Shown piece after piece: positions 1 to 8,938 of a DNA stretch of 64,000 bases (position 1 is the stretch's first letter; each line of letters opens with the position of its first letter). The notes under the pieces were generated by a model. The model was not told where the DNA came from and ran no database searches. It worked only from the letters and a program-made list of their open reading frames with translations. The translations under genes were made by a program, and so were the position numbers. Source of the stretch: Polaribacter gangjinensis (lineage in GTDB: Bacteria; Bacteroidota; Bacteroidia; Flavobacteriales; Flavobacteriaceae); NCBI RefSeq assembly GCF_038024125.1, contig NZ_CP150662.1:1939501-2003500 (forward strand), written 5' to 3'.

Positions 1-229
1 TATTTTCTAAACCTGCGCCAACTCTACCAATAAATTTGAGGTTTGTTGCCTTTTCTAAAAAAGTTTTGTCAATTGAAAATCGACTTCTAATGATTATGCC
101 ATCATATAAATGAATTTTAGCTTCAATATCACTTTTTGACGAAGTATAATCTTCTTCATTTTCAAAACCAAAATCATTCAATTGGTTGATTAATAATGAG
201 TTATTGGTGTCTAAGTGAAGAATTTTCAT
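1..229 (-). CDS. D-2-hydroxyacid dehydrogenase, N-terminal part (cut by window edge)
   Basis: Only the first 76 codons are present, reading leftward from the ATG at 229 and running off the window. The translation begins MKILHLDTNN, continues with YDGIIIRSR and FLEKATNLKF, and ends in IGRVGAGLEN. This is the usual N-terminal substrate-binding lobe of the D-isomer specific 2-hydroxyacid dehydrogenases (phosphoglycerate dehydrogenase type), including the conserved 'GRxGxGxxN' stretch that leads into the NAD domain. The catalytic Arg-Glu-His residues and the Rossmann domain lie outside the window, so the substrate cannot be named; SerA-like phosphoglycerate dehydrogenase is the likeliest. A dispersed repeat separates it from panB. 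Confidence 0.75.
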   Translation of the reverse strand, partial: MKILHLDTNNSLLINQLNDFGFENEEDYTSSKSDIEAKIHLYDGIIIRSRFSIDKTFLEKATNLKFIGRVGAGLEN

Positions 230-258
230 TGTAATAAATAGTTGTAACTGATTCTGTT

Positions 259-286
259 CCTTCCCTTTGGGAAGGTTAGGATGGGC
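259..286. repeat. dispersed hairpin repeat, copy A (CCTTCCC...GGGAAGG)
   Basis: The perfect inverted repeat CCTTCCC-ttt-GGGAAGG is followed by TTAGGATGGGC. It ends two bases from the panB stop codon. A near-identical element sits in the same relation to the stop of the sufA-like gene (27611-27639), so this is a dispersed family and not a chance hairpin. It has no T-run on the gene strand, so terminator function is uncertain. Confidence 0.6.
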
Positions 287-288
287 TT

Positions 289-1107
289 TTAATACTGCTC
301 TTTTTCACTAGGAAAATCACTGCTTTTCACATCAGTTACATATTGTTCAAAAGCTTTTGTCATATCATCATATAAATCCAAATATCTACGTAAAAAACGT
401 GGGTGAAATTCGTGTGTCATTCCAATCATATCATGAGTTACCAAAACTTGACCGTCAACACCATTTCCAGCGCCAATTCCAATAATTGGAATCGTTAAAG
501 CTTTTGCTACTTTTTCAGCCAATTTTGCAGGAACTTTTTCCAAAACAATTGCAAAACAGCCAATTCTTTCCAACAATAAGGCATCTTCCATCAATTTTTG
601 GGCTTCCTCTTCTTCTTTGGCTCTAACTGTATACGTGCCAAATTTATAGATTGATTGTGGCGTTAATCCCAAATGTCCCATTACAGGAATTCCTGCGTTT
701 AAAATGCGTTTGATAGATTCTTTAATTTCACTTCCTCCTTCTAATTTAATAGCATGTCCACCACTTTCTTTCATAATTCTAATGGCTGAACGCAAAGCTT
801 CTTTTGGGTCAGATTGATAACTTCCAAAAGGCAAATCAACCACTACCAAACTACGTTCAATAGCTCTTACAACAGCACTTGCATGATAAATCATTTGATC
901 TAACGTAATTGGTAGTGTTGTTTCGTGACCAGCCATAACATTTGATGCAGAATCACCTACCAAAAGCACATCCAAACCAGCATTGTCTAAAATTTTTGCC
1001 ATGGTATAATCGTAAGCAGTAAGCATACTTATTTTTTCGCCATTGGCTTTCATTTCTACTAGAGATTTTACGGTAATTCGCTTGTACTGTTTTTTTGCTA
1101 CAGACAT
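289..1107 (-). CDS. panB: 3-methyl-2-oxobutanoate hydroxymethyltransferase (PanB)
   Basis: PanB makes ketopantoate from 3-methyl-2-oxobutanoate and 5,10-methylenetetrahydrofolate, the first committed step of pantothenate and coenzyme A synthesis, in the cytosol. The 272-residue length is normal for the family. The TIM-barrel signature is complete: [14 protein letters not shown] from residue 51 with Mg ligand Asp52, DLPFGSY with Asp91, KLEGG with Glu123, MGHLGLTPQ near 143-151 and the catalytic-type Glu190 in VLEKVP. The ATG at 1107 gives the usual short lead before the barrel. It appears to be a single-gene unit; an AT-rich 139-base gap separates it from the divergent gene at 1247. Confidence 0.96.
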   Translation of the reverse strand: MSVAKKQYKRITVKSLVEMKANGEKISMLTAYDYTMAKILDNAGLDVLLVGDSASNVMAGHETTLPITLDQMIYHASAVVRAIERSLVVVDLPFGSYQSDPKEALRSAIRIMKESGGHAIKLEGGSEIKESIKRILNAGIPVMGHLGLTPQSIYKFGTYTVRAKEEEEAQKLMEDALLLERIGCFAIVLEKVPAKLAEKVAKALTIPIIGIGAGNGVDGQVLVTHDMIGMTHEFHPRFLRRYLDLYDDMTKAFEQYVTDVKSSDFPSEKEQY

Positions 1108-1246
1108 ATTTAGATTTTTTATAATGACTGTAAAAGTAAGAAATATCAGCAGATATTCAACAAGTTAATGTTTCGTTAATCTTATCTTACTCTAAATCAG
1201 AAAACTAAAAAAATGGTAGTTTTAAACTTTTAAAATCAACTAAACT

Positions 1247-1720
1247 ATGCAAAAAATTATTTTAGTATTAGCAGCATTTATTATCAGTTTTACAAGCTCT
1301 TCTCAAGAAAAAAATTCAGAAATAGAAATCAAAAATGTAATTGACACTTTTTTTGATGGATTGCACAAAGGAGACAGTAGCATTGTAGCAAAAACACTTC
1401 ACAAAAACATTAAAATTCAAACAACAAATACATCGAAAGAAGGTAAAAAAGTGCTGCTAGATGAAACAAGAGACCAGCTTTTAAAAGCAATAGCATCAAA
1501 AAAATCAAACCAAAAATTCTTTGAAAAATTACTTTCTTACGACATTAAAATTGATGGAAATTTAGCTTCAGTTTGGACACCTTATGAGTTCTTTTACAAT
1601 GATACTTTTAGTCATTGTGGCGCCAATTCTTTTCAGCTTTTTAATAACAATGGCACTTGGGAAATTATTTTTATAGTGGATATGAGAAGAAGAGACGATT
1701 GCACTTACTTACAGAAATAA
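1247..1720 (+). CDS. exported NTF2/SnoaL-like protein of unknown function
   Basis: The product has 157 residues. The first 19 or so (MQKIILVLAAFIISFTSSSQ) form a signal peptide ending at a Flavobacteriia-type S-Q cleavage region. The mature part starts with a helix (IKNVIDTFFDGLHKGDSSIV) and has later strands (KIDGNLASVWTPYEFF, GTWEIIFIVDMRRR), the pattern of small cone-shaped NTF2-like or lumazine-binding-like folds. I see no catalytic motif and do not assign a reaction. It lies 33 bases upstream of the ECF sigma factor and on the same strand, so co-transcription is possible. Being periplasmic, it could serve that regulatory unit, but this is only position-based inference. Confidence 0.6.
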   Translation: MQKIILVLAAFIISFTSSSQEKNSEIEIKNVIDTFFDGLHKGDSSIVAKTLHKNIKIQTTNTSKEGKKVLLDETRDQLLKAIASKKSNQKFFEKLLSYDIKIDGNLASVWTPYEFFYNDTFSHCGANSFQLFNNNGTWEIIFIVDMRRRDDCTYLQK

Positions 1721-1753
1721 AAATATCCTATATTTGGGTTTTTGTTTTCGAGC

Positions 1754-2320
1754 ATGGCTGAACAGCAACATATTTTACATCCTGATTTTTGGGTTGACAA
1801 GCATTCTGATTACTTGTTCAACTTTGCTATTGCGCGTGTAAATAATTATGATTTAGCAAAAGATTTGGTGCAAGAAACATTTTTTGCTGGATTAAAATCT
1901 GCCAAAAACTTTGAAGGAAAAGCTTCTGAAAGAACTTGGTTAGTATCTATTTTAAAAAGAAAAATTATTGATCACTATCGAAAAATAAATTCCATAAAAG
2001 GTCAAGCTGAAGTAAAAATGAACTTTTATGAAGATGGCGAAAACGAAGGAAGTTGGATTGAAGAACGTGTTCCTCAAAGTTGGGATAATGCTACAGAAAA
2101 ATCTATCGAAAATGAAGAGTTAAAACAGCAGTTGGATTATTGTATTTCCAAATTACCAGAAAAATATGCCATGGTTTTTACAATGAAAACCATTCAAGAG
2201 TTTGAAACCGAGGATATTTGTAAGGAATTAGACATCACGTCGTCCAATTTATGGGTTATGATTCACAGAGCTCGAACGCAACTTAGAAAATGCATGGAAG
2301 ATAATTGGTTTAAAAAGTAA
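1754..2320 (+). CDS. ECF-type RNA polymerase sigma factor
   Basis: This is a sigma-70 family factor of the ECF type, 188 residues. Region 2 is seen in DYLFNFAIARVNNYDLAKD, VQETFFAGLKS and FEGKASERTWL, with the following KRKIIDHYRK. Region 4 follows the linker in YCISKLPEKYAMVFTMK, ICKELDITSSNLWVMIHRA and RTQLRKCME, a typical helix-turn-helix. An upstream in-frame TTG at 1742 exists, but the ATG at 1754 (MAEQQHILHPDFW) matches the usual start of the family. The next gene, three bases downstream, encodes a zinc-finger mini-protein that is the natural anti-sigma candidate. The regulon is unknown. Confidence 0.9.
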   Translation: MAEQQHILHPDFWVDKHSDYLFNFAIARVNNYDLAKDLVQETFFAGLKSAKNFEGKASERTWLVSILKRKIIDHYRKINSIKGQAEVKMNFYEDGENEGSWIEERVPQSWDNATEKSIENEELKQQLDYCISKLPEKYAMVFTMKTIQEFETEDICKELDITSSNLWVMIHRARTQLRKCMEDNWFKK

Positions 2321-2323
2321 AAA

Positions 2324-2596
2324 ATGGCACATAAATTTTTTATTAATTGCGATGAAGCAACTACCATTTGCGACAAAAGTCAATACAAAGAAGCAAGTAT
2401 TTTTGAAATATTTCAATTGAAACTTCATTTTTTATTTTGTAAAGTTTGTACTTTGTATTCAAAACAAAACAATTTTTTATCCAGACTCTACAAGTCAAAA
2501 GCAAGTAGCTGTAAAAAGCAAGCTATTTGCATTTCTTCAAAAGAAAAAGAGGAAATTAAAAAGCAATTAGAGCAATTAAAAAGCGAAATTTCTTAA
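2324..2596 (+). CDS. small zinc-finger protein, probable anti-sigma factor
   Basis: A 90-residue protein encoded three bases after the sigma factor stop. It carries Cys9, His35, Cys39 and Cys42, spaced C-x25-H-x3-C-x2-C, which is the zf-HC2 (ZAS) pattern of zinc-binding anti-sigma factors. The residues between (EASIFEIFQLKLHFLFCKVC) also follow the helix typical of that domain. There is no transmembrane segment and no sensor domain. The tail is a charged helix (KEKEEIKKQLEQLKSEIS). The gene order sigma then zf-HC2 supports a cytosolic anti-sigma role, but the pairing has not been shown. Similar flavobacterial ORFs are often left as hypothetical. Confidence 0.72.
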   Translation: MAHKFFINCDEATTICDKSQYKEASIFEIFQLKLHFLFCKVCTLYSKQNNFLSRLYKSKASSCKKQAICISSKEKEEIKKQLEQLKSEIS

Positions 2597-2614
2597 AGAA
2601 ACAATCTTACCTTC

Positions 2615-3256
2615 ATGAATTTTTTACCTGAAAAAATTGAAAACTATGTTGTGAAACATTCGCAACAAGAGCCCGAAATTTTAGCAGCATTAAGTAAAGA
2701 AACTTGGCAAAAAGTATTGAATCCTAGAATGCTGAGTGGGGCATTTCAAGGACGAGTTTTGTCAATGATTTCAAAATTGATTCAACCAAAAACAATTTTA
2801 GAAATCGGCACTTTTACAGGATATGCAACTCTTTGTTTTGCTGAAGGATTATCAAAAAATGGAAAAATAATCACGATTGATAAAAACGAAGAACTAGAAA
2901 CTTTGCAAAACAAGTACTTTTTAAAATCCGGTTTTAGAGATCAAATTATTCAAAAAGTAGGAAATGCACTAGAAATTATTCCAACAATTGATGAAAAATT
3001 TGATTTAGTTTTTATTGATGCTGACAAGGTAAATTATGAAAATTACTTTCATTTGATTATTGATAAAATGAATCCAGGAGGAATTATTTTATCTGACAAT
3101 GTGCTTTGGAGTGGAAAAATTGTTGAAGAGTTAGATCCCAAAGATGTTGATACAAAAGCATTGTTAAGCTATAATGCACTTTTAAACTCGGATCAAAGAG
3201 TAGAAACTGTTTTACTTCCAATCAGAGATGGTTTAACAATCAGCAGAGTAAAATAA
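2615..3256 (+). CDS. class I SAM-dependent O-methyltransferase (Methyltransf_3 family)
   Basis: A 213-residue cytosolic methyltransferase of the caffeoyl-CoA/catechol O-methyltransferase type. Motif I is ILEIGTFTGYATL (about residues 61-73), followed by an acidic ribose-binding stretch (ITIDKNEELE). The metal-binding motif is LVFIDADKVNY with Asp135 and Asp137, and SDNVLWSGKI corresponds to the conserved second metal-ligand segment. This architecture predicts a divalent-metal-dependent transfer of a methyl group to a catechol-like hydroxyl. The true substrate is not deducible. It lies 18 bases after the anti-sigma candidate and ends one base before the convergent tatA stop. Confidence 0.9.
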   Translation: MNFLPEKIENYVVKHSQQEPEILAALSKETWQKVLNPRMLSGAFQGRVLSMISKLIQPKTILEIGTFTGYATLCFAEGLSKNGKIITIDKNEELETLQNKYFLKSGFRDQIIQKVGNALEIIPTIDEKFDLVFIDADKVNYENYFHLIIDKMNPGGIILSDNVLWSGKIVEELDPKDVDTKALLSYNALLNSDQRVETVLLPIRDGLTISRVK

Positions 3257-3257
3257 A

Positions 3258-3539
3258 TTACATATTTCTTTTTATAGGACCCGTAATTTCATCAATGGCA
3301 TCTTTTACTTCAGTTACATTTTCATTTAGACTTTTTGTAACATCAGTAGTAACCGTATTGTTTTTGGCACTTTCGTTGATTTCATTTTTAATATCATTGG
3401 TTGCATCTTTTATTTGACGCATTCCTTTTCCTAAACCACGAGCAATTTCTGGAATTTTATCTGCTCCAAAAAACATGATTACAAAAAGTAAAACCACAAA
3501 TATTTCTTGACCACTAATAAATAAAAAAGGTGTGTTCAT
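3258..3539 (-). CDS. tatA: Sec-independent translocase subunit TatA/E
   Basis: A 93-residue TatA/E-type pore subunit of the twin-arginine translocase. A short N-terminus is followed by one transmembrane helix (EIFVVLLFVIMFFGADKIP) containing the invariant Phe-Gly hinge. Then comes the amphipathic helix RGLGKGMRQIKDATNDIKNE and a long polar tail with repeated Asn/Lys/Glu. TatB is not excluded by sequence alone, but the short length and the FGADKIPEIARGLG motif fit TatA/E. tatC is not in the window. It is transcribed convergently to the O-methyltransferase and has a -7-like box 51 bases upstream (3590-3597). Confidence 0.92.
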   Translation of the reverse strand: MNTPFLFISGQEIFVVLLFVIMFFGADKIPEIARGLGKGMRQIKDATNDIKNEINESAKNNTVTTDVTKSLNENVTEVKDAIDEITGPIKRNM

Positions 3540-3589
3540 TGTTTCTTAAATAAATGAATATCTCTTAAAAAGGTTGATAATTTCGAATA

Positions 3590-3597
3590 CAAAGATA
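3590..3597 (-). promoter_or_regulatory. putative -7 box of the tatA promoter
   Basis: On the minus strand this reads TATCTTTG, a full match to the Bacteroidota TAnnTTTG -7 consensus, about 50 bases ahead of the tatA ATG. No convincing -33 TTTG is present at the expected spacing. The remaining part of the 262-base gap to 3801 is AT-rich and shows nothing else I can name. Confidence 0.45.
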
Positions 3598-3800
3598 AAG
3601 GTATTTGTTGGGTAATTTTATTTGAGAAACATAAATTTTTAATGTTCATAAAAAGCCACTTAATTTTGTTAAATCATTGATTATCAATAAATTTAATCTG
3701 ATTTTTAAATAAATTTATAAATTTTTTAACTATTTGATTTTTAACTACTTAAAAATTAAATATTTTTTGTACTTTTACAACATTATTAAACCCCTACATT

Positions 3801-4292
3801 ATGAAACCCCTAAAAAACATAGCATTAATTGCTGTACTTCTTGTTGGTATATTTTCATTTAGTAAATCTGAAAATTCACAATCCAAATTAAATATTGACA
3901 ATTTAAACGTTTTAGAAATTCTTTCTAAGCAAGATGTATCATGCAGGCCAAATTCTGATTTTCTATTTTATGTTGAATCTTCTTTAGTTAAAAAATCAAG
4001 AGGATTTAATACTGTAAATGCTCGCGTTTACATGATTGATAGATCAACAGGTCAATACAATTTATTAGCTTCAGAGAATGTTGCAATACCATTTCACAAA
4101 GACATGATTGCGCTTGATTATGACTCTACCAAAACTGAATTGGAGCTCGTAACACTTGTAAATGGCGATAAAATTGTTGGAAACGATAACTCTGGCAACT
4201 ATTCTTTTAGTGAATTAATGGAGTATGAAATGGTTTACAATAGTTATATTAATTCAACTAACAAATTATTAAACCTAGACAGATCTATTTAA
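3801..4292 (+). CDS. exported protein of unknown function
   Basis: I do not recognise this 163-residue protein. The N-terminus (MKPLKNIALIAVLLVGIFSF) is a signal peptide or anchor helix; no lipobox cysteine follows. The remainder is soluble, with one Cys (DVSCRPNSDF) and strand-rich segments such as NTVNARVYMIDRSTGQYNLL, ending in a Tyr/Asn-rich tail. It stands alone: 262 bases downstream of the divergent tatA start and ending before the strong hairpin terminator at 4320-4361, with mutS convergent beyond it. No catalytic motif or known repeat was seen, so no function is offered. Confidence 0.65.
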   Translation: MKPLKNIALIAVLLVGIFSFSKSENSQSKLNIDNLNVLEILSKQDVSCRPNSDFLFYVESSLVKKSRGFNTVNARVYMIDRSTGQYNLLASENVAIPFHKDMIALDYDSTKTELELVTLVNGDKIVGNDNSGNYSFSELMEYEMVYNSYINSTNKLLNLDRSI

Positions 4293-4319
4293 AATATTTT
4301 TAGTTTTTAAATTAGGGAG

Positions 4320-4361
4320 AAGTCAATGAGAAGCAATTCTTGTTGACTTTTTTTTATTTTT
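4320..4361 (+). terminator. rho-independent terminator between the 3801 gene and mutS
   Basis: The arms AAGTCAA and TTGACTT (4320-4326, 4343-4349) extend through two G-T wobble pairs and AGAA/TTCT to a GCAA tetraloop at 4333-4336, giving a 13-pair stem. It is followed on the plus strand by a long T-run. It overlaps the 3' end of the convergent mutS. Confidence 0.85.
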
Positions 4362-6963
4362 TTACCAACATTCGCTTTATTTCGTTCAACTTCATCAAAG
4401 CTTCAATGGGCGTTAATGTATCAATATTTGTTGCCAAAATTTCTTCGCGAATGTTTTCTAACAAAGGGTCATCCAATTGAAAAAAGCTCAATTGCATTTC
4501 TTGATGTTGTGTCTGTTTTAAAGCTTCTTTTACATTGGCATTTTTGTTGTTTTTTTCTAATTGTGCCAATATTTTATTTGCTCTGTGAATTACCATACTT
4601 GGCATTCCTGCTAGTTTTGCAACGTGAATTCCAAAGCTATGATTACTGCCACCTGCAACTAATTTTCTGATGAAAATGATAGAATCTTTCAACTCTTTTA
4701 CAGAAACATTGTAGTTTTTAATGCGCTCAAAAGTAGCAGTCATTTCATTCAATTCATGATAATGCGTAGCAAATAACGTTTTTGCCTTACTTGGATGTTC
4801 ATGTAAAAATTCGGCAATTGCCCATGCAATAGAAATCCCATCATAGGTTGATGTTCCACGTCCAATTTCATCCAACAACACCAAACTTCGTTCAGAAATA
4901 TTGTTTAAAATGGCAGCAGTTTCGTTCATTTCAACCATAAAAGTTGATTCTCCCATAGAAATATTATCACTAGCGCCAACTCTTGTAAAAATTTTATCTA
5001 CAATTCCAATTTTTGCATGTTGTGCAGGCACATAACTGCCCATTTGCGCCAACAAAACAATCAAAGCAGTTTGCCTTAAAATTGCTGATTTTCCAGACAT
5101 ATTAGGCCCAGTAATCATGATGATTTGCTGTTGATTTCTGTTCAAAACCACATCATTGGCAATATATTGTTGATCTATGGGCAACTGTTTTTCAATCACT
5201 GGATGACGTCCGTTTTTGATTTCTAAATCCGTACTTTCATCTATAATTGGGCACACATAATTGTTATCAATAGCCAATTTTGCAAAAGACAATAAGCAAT
5301 CTAATGTTGCAATGGTTTGTGCATTTTCTTGAATGGGTTGCACAAATTGAATTATATATTGAACCAAATCAGCAAAAATTTGCTGCTCTAAAACCTGAAT
5401 TTTTTCTTCAGCGCCTAAAATTTTGGTTTCATATTCTTTGAGCTCTTCTGTAATATAACGCTCAGCATTTACCAAGGTTTGTTTGCGAATCCAGGTTTCT
5501 GGAACTTTGTCCTTGTGTGTATTTCGTACTTCAATATAATATCCAAAAACATTATTGAATGAAATTTTTAAACTTGAAATGCCTGTTTTTTCGGTTTCAC
5601 GAGCAAGCATATCATCCAAATAATTTTTTCCAGATGTTGAAATTGCGCGTAAATCATCCAATTCTTGATGCACATTTTTGGCAATTGCATTTCCTTTTAA
5701 AATATTTACAGGTGCGTTTTCAAAAAGAATTTCACTGATTTTATCAATCAAATTGCTGCAAGAATGTAGTTTTTTTCCAAAGTTTTGAACCGTAGAATTG
5801 GCACTTTTTTCAGATGCTTCTTTGATGGGTAAAATTGCCTTTAAAGAGTTTTTTAAATCAATTACTTCCTTAGGAGAAACCTTTCCTGTTGCCACTTTTG
5901 AAATCAATCGTTCTAAATCAGAAATTTGTTTTAACTGATAATTGATAATCTCAAAATAGCTTTCAGAATGAATAAAAAACTTCACCAATTCATGACGATT
6001 TTTTATCTCATCAATATTTTTTAAAGGCAATGCCAACCAACGTTTCAACATCCTTCCTCCCATTGGAGAAATGGTTTTGTCAATGACATCTAATAGTGTG
6101 ACTGCATTTACAGCATTCGGATTGTACAATTCTAAGTTTCGAATCGTAAAACGATCCATCCAAACGTATGTATCTTCTGCTATTCTGCTGATGGTTTGAA
6201 TGTGTTTTAACTGATGATGTTGCGTTTCTGAAAGATAAAAAAGTACGGCTCCAGCAGCAATAATTCCATAGGTAAGTTCTTGAATTCCAAAACCTTTCAA
6301 GCTTTTTACATCAAAATGATTGTGCAAGGTTTCGTTTGCAAAAGTTTCTTGAAAAACCCAATCATCCAAATAAAAAGTGTGATATCTATTTTCAAATTTT
6401 TCTAAAAATGTTTGTTTGAATTGTTTTTGAACCAACACTTCACTTGGCGAGAAATTTTGCAACAATTTATCAATCATTGAAACAGTTCCTTGAGCCACTA
6501 AAAATTCGCCTGTAGAAACATCTAAAAATGAAATTCCGACCACATTTTTAGTAAAATGAATTGCCGCCAAAAAGTTGTTACTTTTAGATTGTAACACTTC
6601 GTCATTTAAAGAAACTCCAGGAGTTACCAATTCTGTAACACCACGTTTAACAATGGTTTTTGTCATTTTTGGATCTTCTAATTGATCACAAATAGCAACA
6701 CGCATTCCTGCTTTTACCAATTTTGGTAAATAGGTATGCAAAGAATGATGAGGAAAACCAGCCAAAGCTGTTTCTGTTTCACTTCCTGCACCACGTTTTG
6801 TAAGAATAATTCCCAAAACTTGTGCAGCTTTTTTAGCATCTTCACCAAAAGTTTCGTAAAAATCTCCTACTCTAAAAAGCAACATAGCATCAGGATATTT
6901 TTTCTTGATGGCATTGTATTGTTTCATTAAAGGAGTCTCCTTTTTACCTTCCGTTTTTGACAA
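4354..6963 (-). CDS. mutS: DNA mismatch repair protein MutS
   Basis: MutS recognises mispaired bases and small loops and starts methyl-independent or methyl-directed mismatch repair with MutL. The 869 residues match full-length MutS1. The mismatch-reading Phe-x-Glu motif is FYE at residues 35-37. The ABC-type ATPase has Walker A GPNMSGKS at about 619-626, Walker [14 protein letters not shown] with the STYDG turn following, and the [10 protein letters not shown] switch. The C-terminal end ([17 protein letters not shown]) is the usual dimerisation or clamp tail. The start at 6963 ([16 protein letters not shown]) agrees with the family. The gene is divergent from the TrmH methyltransferase and has a TATCTTCG sequence upstream, one mismatch from the -7 consensus. 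Confidence 0.98.
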   Translation of the reverse strand: MSKTEGKKETPLMKQYNAIKKKYPDAMLLFRVGDFYETFGEDAKKAAQVLGIILTKRGAGSETETALAGFPHHSLHTYLPKLVKAGMRVAICDQLEDPKMTKTIVKRGVTELVTPGVSLNDEVLQSKSNNFLAAIHFTKNVVGISFLDVSTGEFLVAQGTVSMIDKLLQNFSPSEVLVQKQFKQTFLEKFENRYHTFYLDDWVFQETFANETLHNHFDVKSLKGFGIQELTYGIIAAGAVLFYLSETQHHQLKHIQTISRIAEDTYVWMDRFTIRNLELYNPNAVNAVTLLDVIDKTISPMGGRMLKRWLALPLKNIDEIKNRHELVKFFIHSESYFEIINYQLKQISDLERLISKVATGKVSPKEVIDLKNSLKAILPIKEASEKSANSTVQNFGKKLHSCSNLIDKISEILFENAPVNILKGNAIAKNVHQELDDLRAISTSGKNYLDDMLARETEKTGISSLKISFNNVFGYYIEVRNTHKDKVPETWIRKQTLVNAERYITEELKEYETKILGAEEKIQVLEQQIFADLVQYIIQFVQPIQENAQTIATLDCLLSFAKLAIDNNYVCPIIDESTDLEIKNGRHPVIEKQLPIDQQYIANDVVLNRNQQQIIMITGPNMSGKSAILRQTALIVLLAQMGSYVPAQHAKIGIVDKIFTRVGASDNISMGESTFMVEMNETAAILNNISERSLVLLDEIGRGTSTYDGISIAWAIAEFLHEHPSKAKTLFATHYHELNEMTATFERIKNYNVSVKELKDSIIFIRKLVAGGSNHSFGIHVAKLAGMPSMVIHRANKILAQLEKNNKNANVKEALKQTQHQEMQLSFFQLDDPLLENIREEILATNIDTLTPIEALMKLNEIKRMLVKK

Positions 6964-7008
6964 GTTTTCGGTTTTTTACGTTAGTTTTGCGAAGATAGAA
7001 AAAGAAAT

Positions 7009-7039
7009 TTCAATATTTAAAATTCAAAGTTTAAAGTCC
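7009..7039. repeat. AT-rich TTCAAAG-type intergenic repeat
   Basis: A short tract with phased TTCAAAG/TTTAAAG words in front of the TrmH gene. It resembles the longer tracts at 12211-12237 and 24461-24530, suggesting one dispersed low-complexity family in this genome. Confidence 0.4.
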
Positions 7040-7066
7040 AAAAAAAACAACGGATAAAAAGAGATT

Positions 7067-7597
7067 ATGAGAAAATTAAAAAATACCGAATTAAAAAGAC
7101 TCACAATTGAAGGATTTAAAGCAGTTGAAAAAACGCCATTGATTGTGGTTTTAGACAATATCCGTAGTTTGAATAATATTGGTTCCGTTTTTAGAACAAG
7201 TGATGCTTTTTTGATTGAAAAAATCTATTTGTGTGGTATTACAGCAACACCACCAAACAACGAAATTCATAAAACAGCTTTAGGTGCAACAGATTCTGTA
7301 GATTGGGAATATGCTGAAAATACAATTGATGTTGTTGAAAAATTAAAATCTGAAAATGTAACAGTTTTGGCAATTGAACAAGCAGAAAATAGCACAAAAC
7401 TGAACGATTTTCATCCTGATAAAAAACAAAAATATGCAGTTATTTTTGGAAATGAAGTGAAAGGCGTACAACAAAAAGTAGTCAATTCTTGTGATTTGTG
7501 CATTGAAATTCCGCAATTGGGAACCAAACATTCCTTAAATATTTCAGTAAGCGCAGGAATTGTTTTGTGGGATATTTTCGTAAAATTAAAATCCTAA
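7067..7597 (+). CDS. TrmH/SpoU-family RNA 2'-O-ribose methyltransferase
   Basis: A 176-residue SPOUT-class methyltransferase acting on RNA. The three conserved SpoU motifs are present: SLNNIGSVFRTSDAF (motif 1, near residue 36), VIFGNEVKGV (motif 2) and IPQLGTKHSLNISVSAGIVL (motif 3, the knot and SAM pocket). The size is that of the minimal catalytic domain, without the N-terminal substrate-binding domain of RlmB, so the RNA target (tRNA Gm18 or another site) cannot be assigned. Its stop codon overlaps the convergent mgtE 3' end by 12 bases. Confidence 0.93.
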   Translation: MRKLKNTELKRLTIEGFKAVEKTPLIVVLDNIRSLNNIGSVFRTSDAFLIEKIYLCGITATPPNNEIHKTALGATDSVDWEYAENTIDVVEKLKSENVTVLAIEQAENSTKLNDFHPDKKQKYAVIFGNEVKGVQQKVVNSCDLCIEIPQLGTKHSLNISVSAGIVLWDIFVKLKS

Positions 7598-8938
7598 AAT
7601 TAGTTTTGCGATCAAAAAGTAGATTAAAATTCCTAGTATATCATTACTTGTTGTGATAAAAGGACCTGTAGCCAAAGCAGGATCAATATTTTTTTTATCC
7701 AAAATAATTGGGACAAAAGTTCCTATTAAGGAAGCTAAAATAATTACAGAAATCAAAGAAATTGCTACTGTTAATCCTACATTAAAATTAAATCCAAGAA
7801 TCAACATTCCTGCAGACATTAATAAAACGGATAAAATTAATCCGTTAAACAAACTGAGAATGGTTTCTTTTAAAAGTCTTTTAAATAAAGAGCCTCGCAA
7901 ACTATCATTTGCCAAACCTTGAACAATAATTGCGGAAGATTGAACTCCTACATTTCCAGCCATTGCTGCAATTAAAGGCGTAAAGAAAAAGAGCTCAGGA
8001 AATTTGCTCATTGCATCTCCAAAACCTCCCAAAATAGAAACACTGATAAAACCACCAAACAACGCCAATATCAACCAAGGCAAACGCGCTTTTGTCAAGT
8101 CTAAAATACTGTCATCAGAATCTACGTCTTGTGTTAAACCCGCTGCTAATTGATAATCTCTATCCGCTTCTTCTTTTAAAACGTCCACAATATCATCAAT
8201 GGTAATTCTGCCTAATAAAACGTTGTTGTCATCAACCACAGGAATGGCTTCTAAATCGTATTTCGACATGATTTTTGCAACCTCTTCATCATCTTCATTG
8301 ACATTTACAGCATCAACAGAAGAAATATAAATATCAGCAATTTTTTGATCGTTTTTTGCAACAATCAAATCTTTTAGAGACAATCGCCCAACAAGGCGCT
8401 CTTTTTTATCAACTACATAAATAGAGTGCACTCTGCTTACCTCTTTTGCTTGTCCACGAATTCTGCGCAGACAACCAGCAACTGTCCAAGTTTCATATAC
8501 TTTTACAAGCTCTTTAGCCATTAAGGCTCCTGCTGTGTTATCTTTATAAGAGAGTAATTCTTTAATATCAGCAGCATGTTCAATATCTTCAAGAGCATTG
8601 ATAACATTTCTTTGACGCTCTGCAGAAAGTTCGCCAATAATATCTGCAGCATCATCAGTGTCCATTTCACTAATTTCTTCTGCAATTTCTTTTGCTGATA
8701 AATTATCAAGAATTCTTAAACGCGTGTCTTCATCTAATTCTGTAAGAATTTCTGATGTTTTTTCACTGTCTAAAAGTTTAATGATATAGATAGCTTCATC
8801 AAAATCTACTTCATCTAAAACCTCAGCAATATCTGCATAATGAACATCTTCAAAAAGTTTCTTGATAGCAGAATCTTTTCTAAGTTCAATCAGTTTAGAT
8901 AGCTTTTCAACAAATTCTGAAGTCACTTCAAAGGTCAT
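7586..8938 (-). CDS. mgtE: magnesium transporter MgtE
   Basis: MgtE is an inner-membrane Mg2+ channel gated by cytosolic magnesium. The order is complete: an acidic N-terminal superhelical domain (repeated [31 protein letters not shown]), two CBS domains ([30 protein letters not shown]), then about five transmembrane helices. The pore motif region includes [18 protein letters not shown] and [15 protein letters not shown] choose the ATG at 8938 ([13 protein letters not shown], 450 residues) over an upstream in-frame codon at 9004, because 450 residues is the family length and the extra 22 are not conserved-looking. The start overlaps ksgA by 11 bases, so the two are translationally coupled. 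Confidence 0.95.
   Translation of the reverse strand: MTFEVTSEFVEKLSKLIELRKDSAIKKLFEDVHYADIAEVLDEVDFDEAIYIIKLLDSEKTSEILTELDEDTRLRILDNLSAKEIAEEISEMDTDDAADIIGELSAERQRNVINALEDIEHAADIKELLSYKDNTAGALMAKELVKVYETWTVAGCLRRIRGQAKEVSRVHSIYVVDKKERLVGRLSLKDLIVAKNDQKIADIYISSVDAVNVNEDDEEVAKIMSKYDLEAIPVVDDNNVLLGRITIDDIVDVLKEEADRDYQLAAGLTQDVDSDDSILDLTKARLPWLILALFGGFISVSILGGFGDAMSKFPELFFFTPLIAAMAGNVGVQSSAIIVQGLANDSLRGSLFKRLLKETILSLFNGLILSVLLMSAGMLILGFNFNVGLTVAISLISVIILASLIGTFVPIILDKKNIDPALATGPFITTSNDILGILIYFLIAKLILGF

Noticed and set aside
1742..1753. TTG at 1742 as the sigma-factor start
   Set aside because: It adds MFSS before the ATG at 1754, which is itself a normal start for the family and closer to the conserved region.
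4416..4670. Shadow frames inside mutS, sdhA, ksgA and others (for example this plus-strand frame)
   Set aside because: They lie opposite a conserved gene, have no family-like sequence and no separate promoter; the real coding frame explains the sequence.
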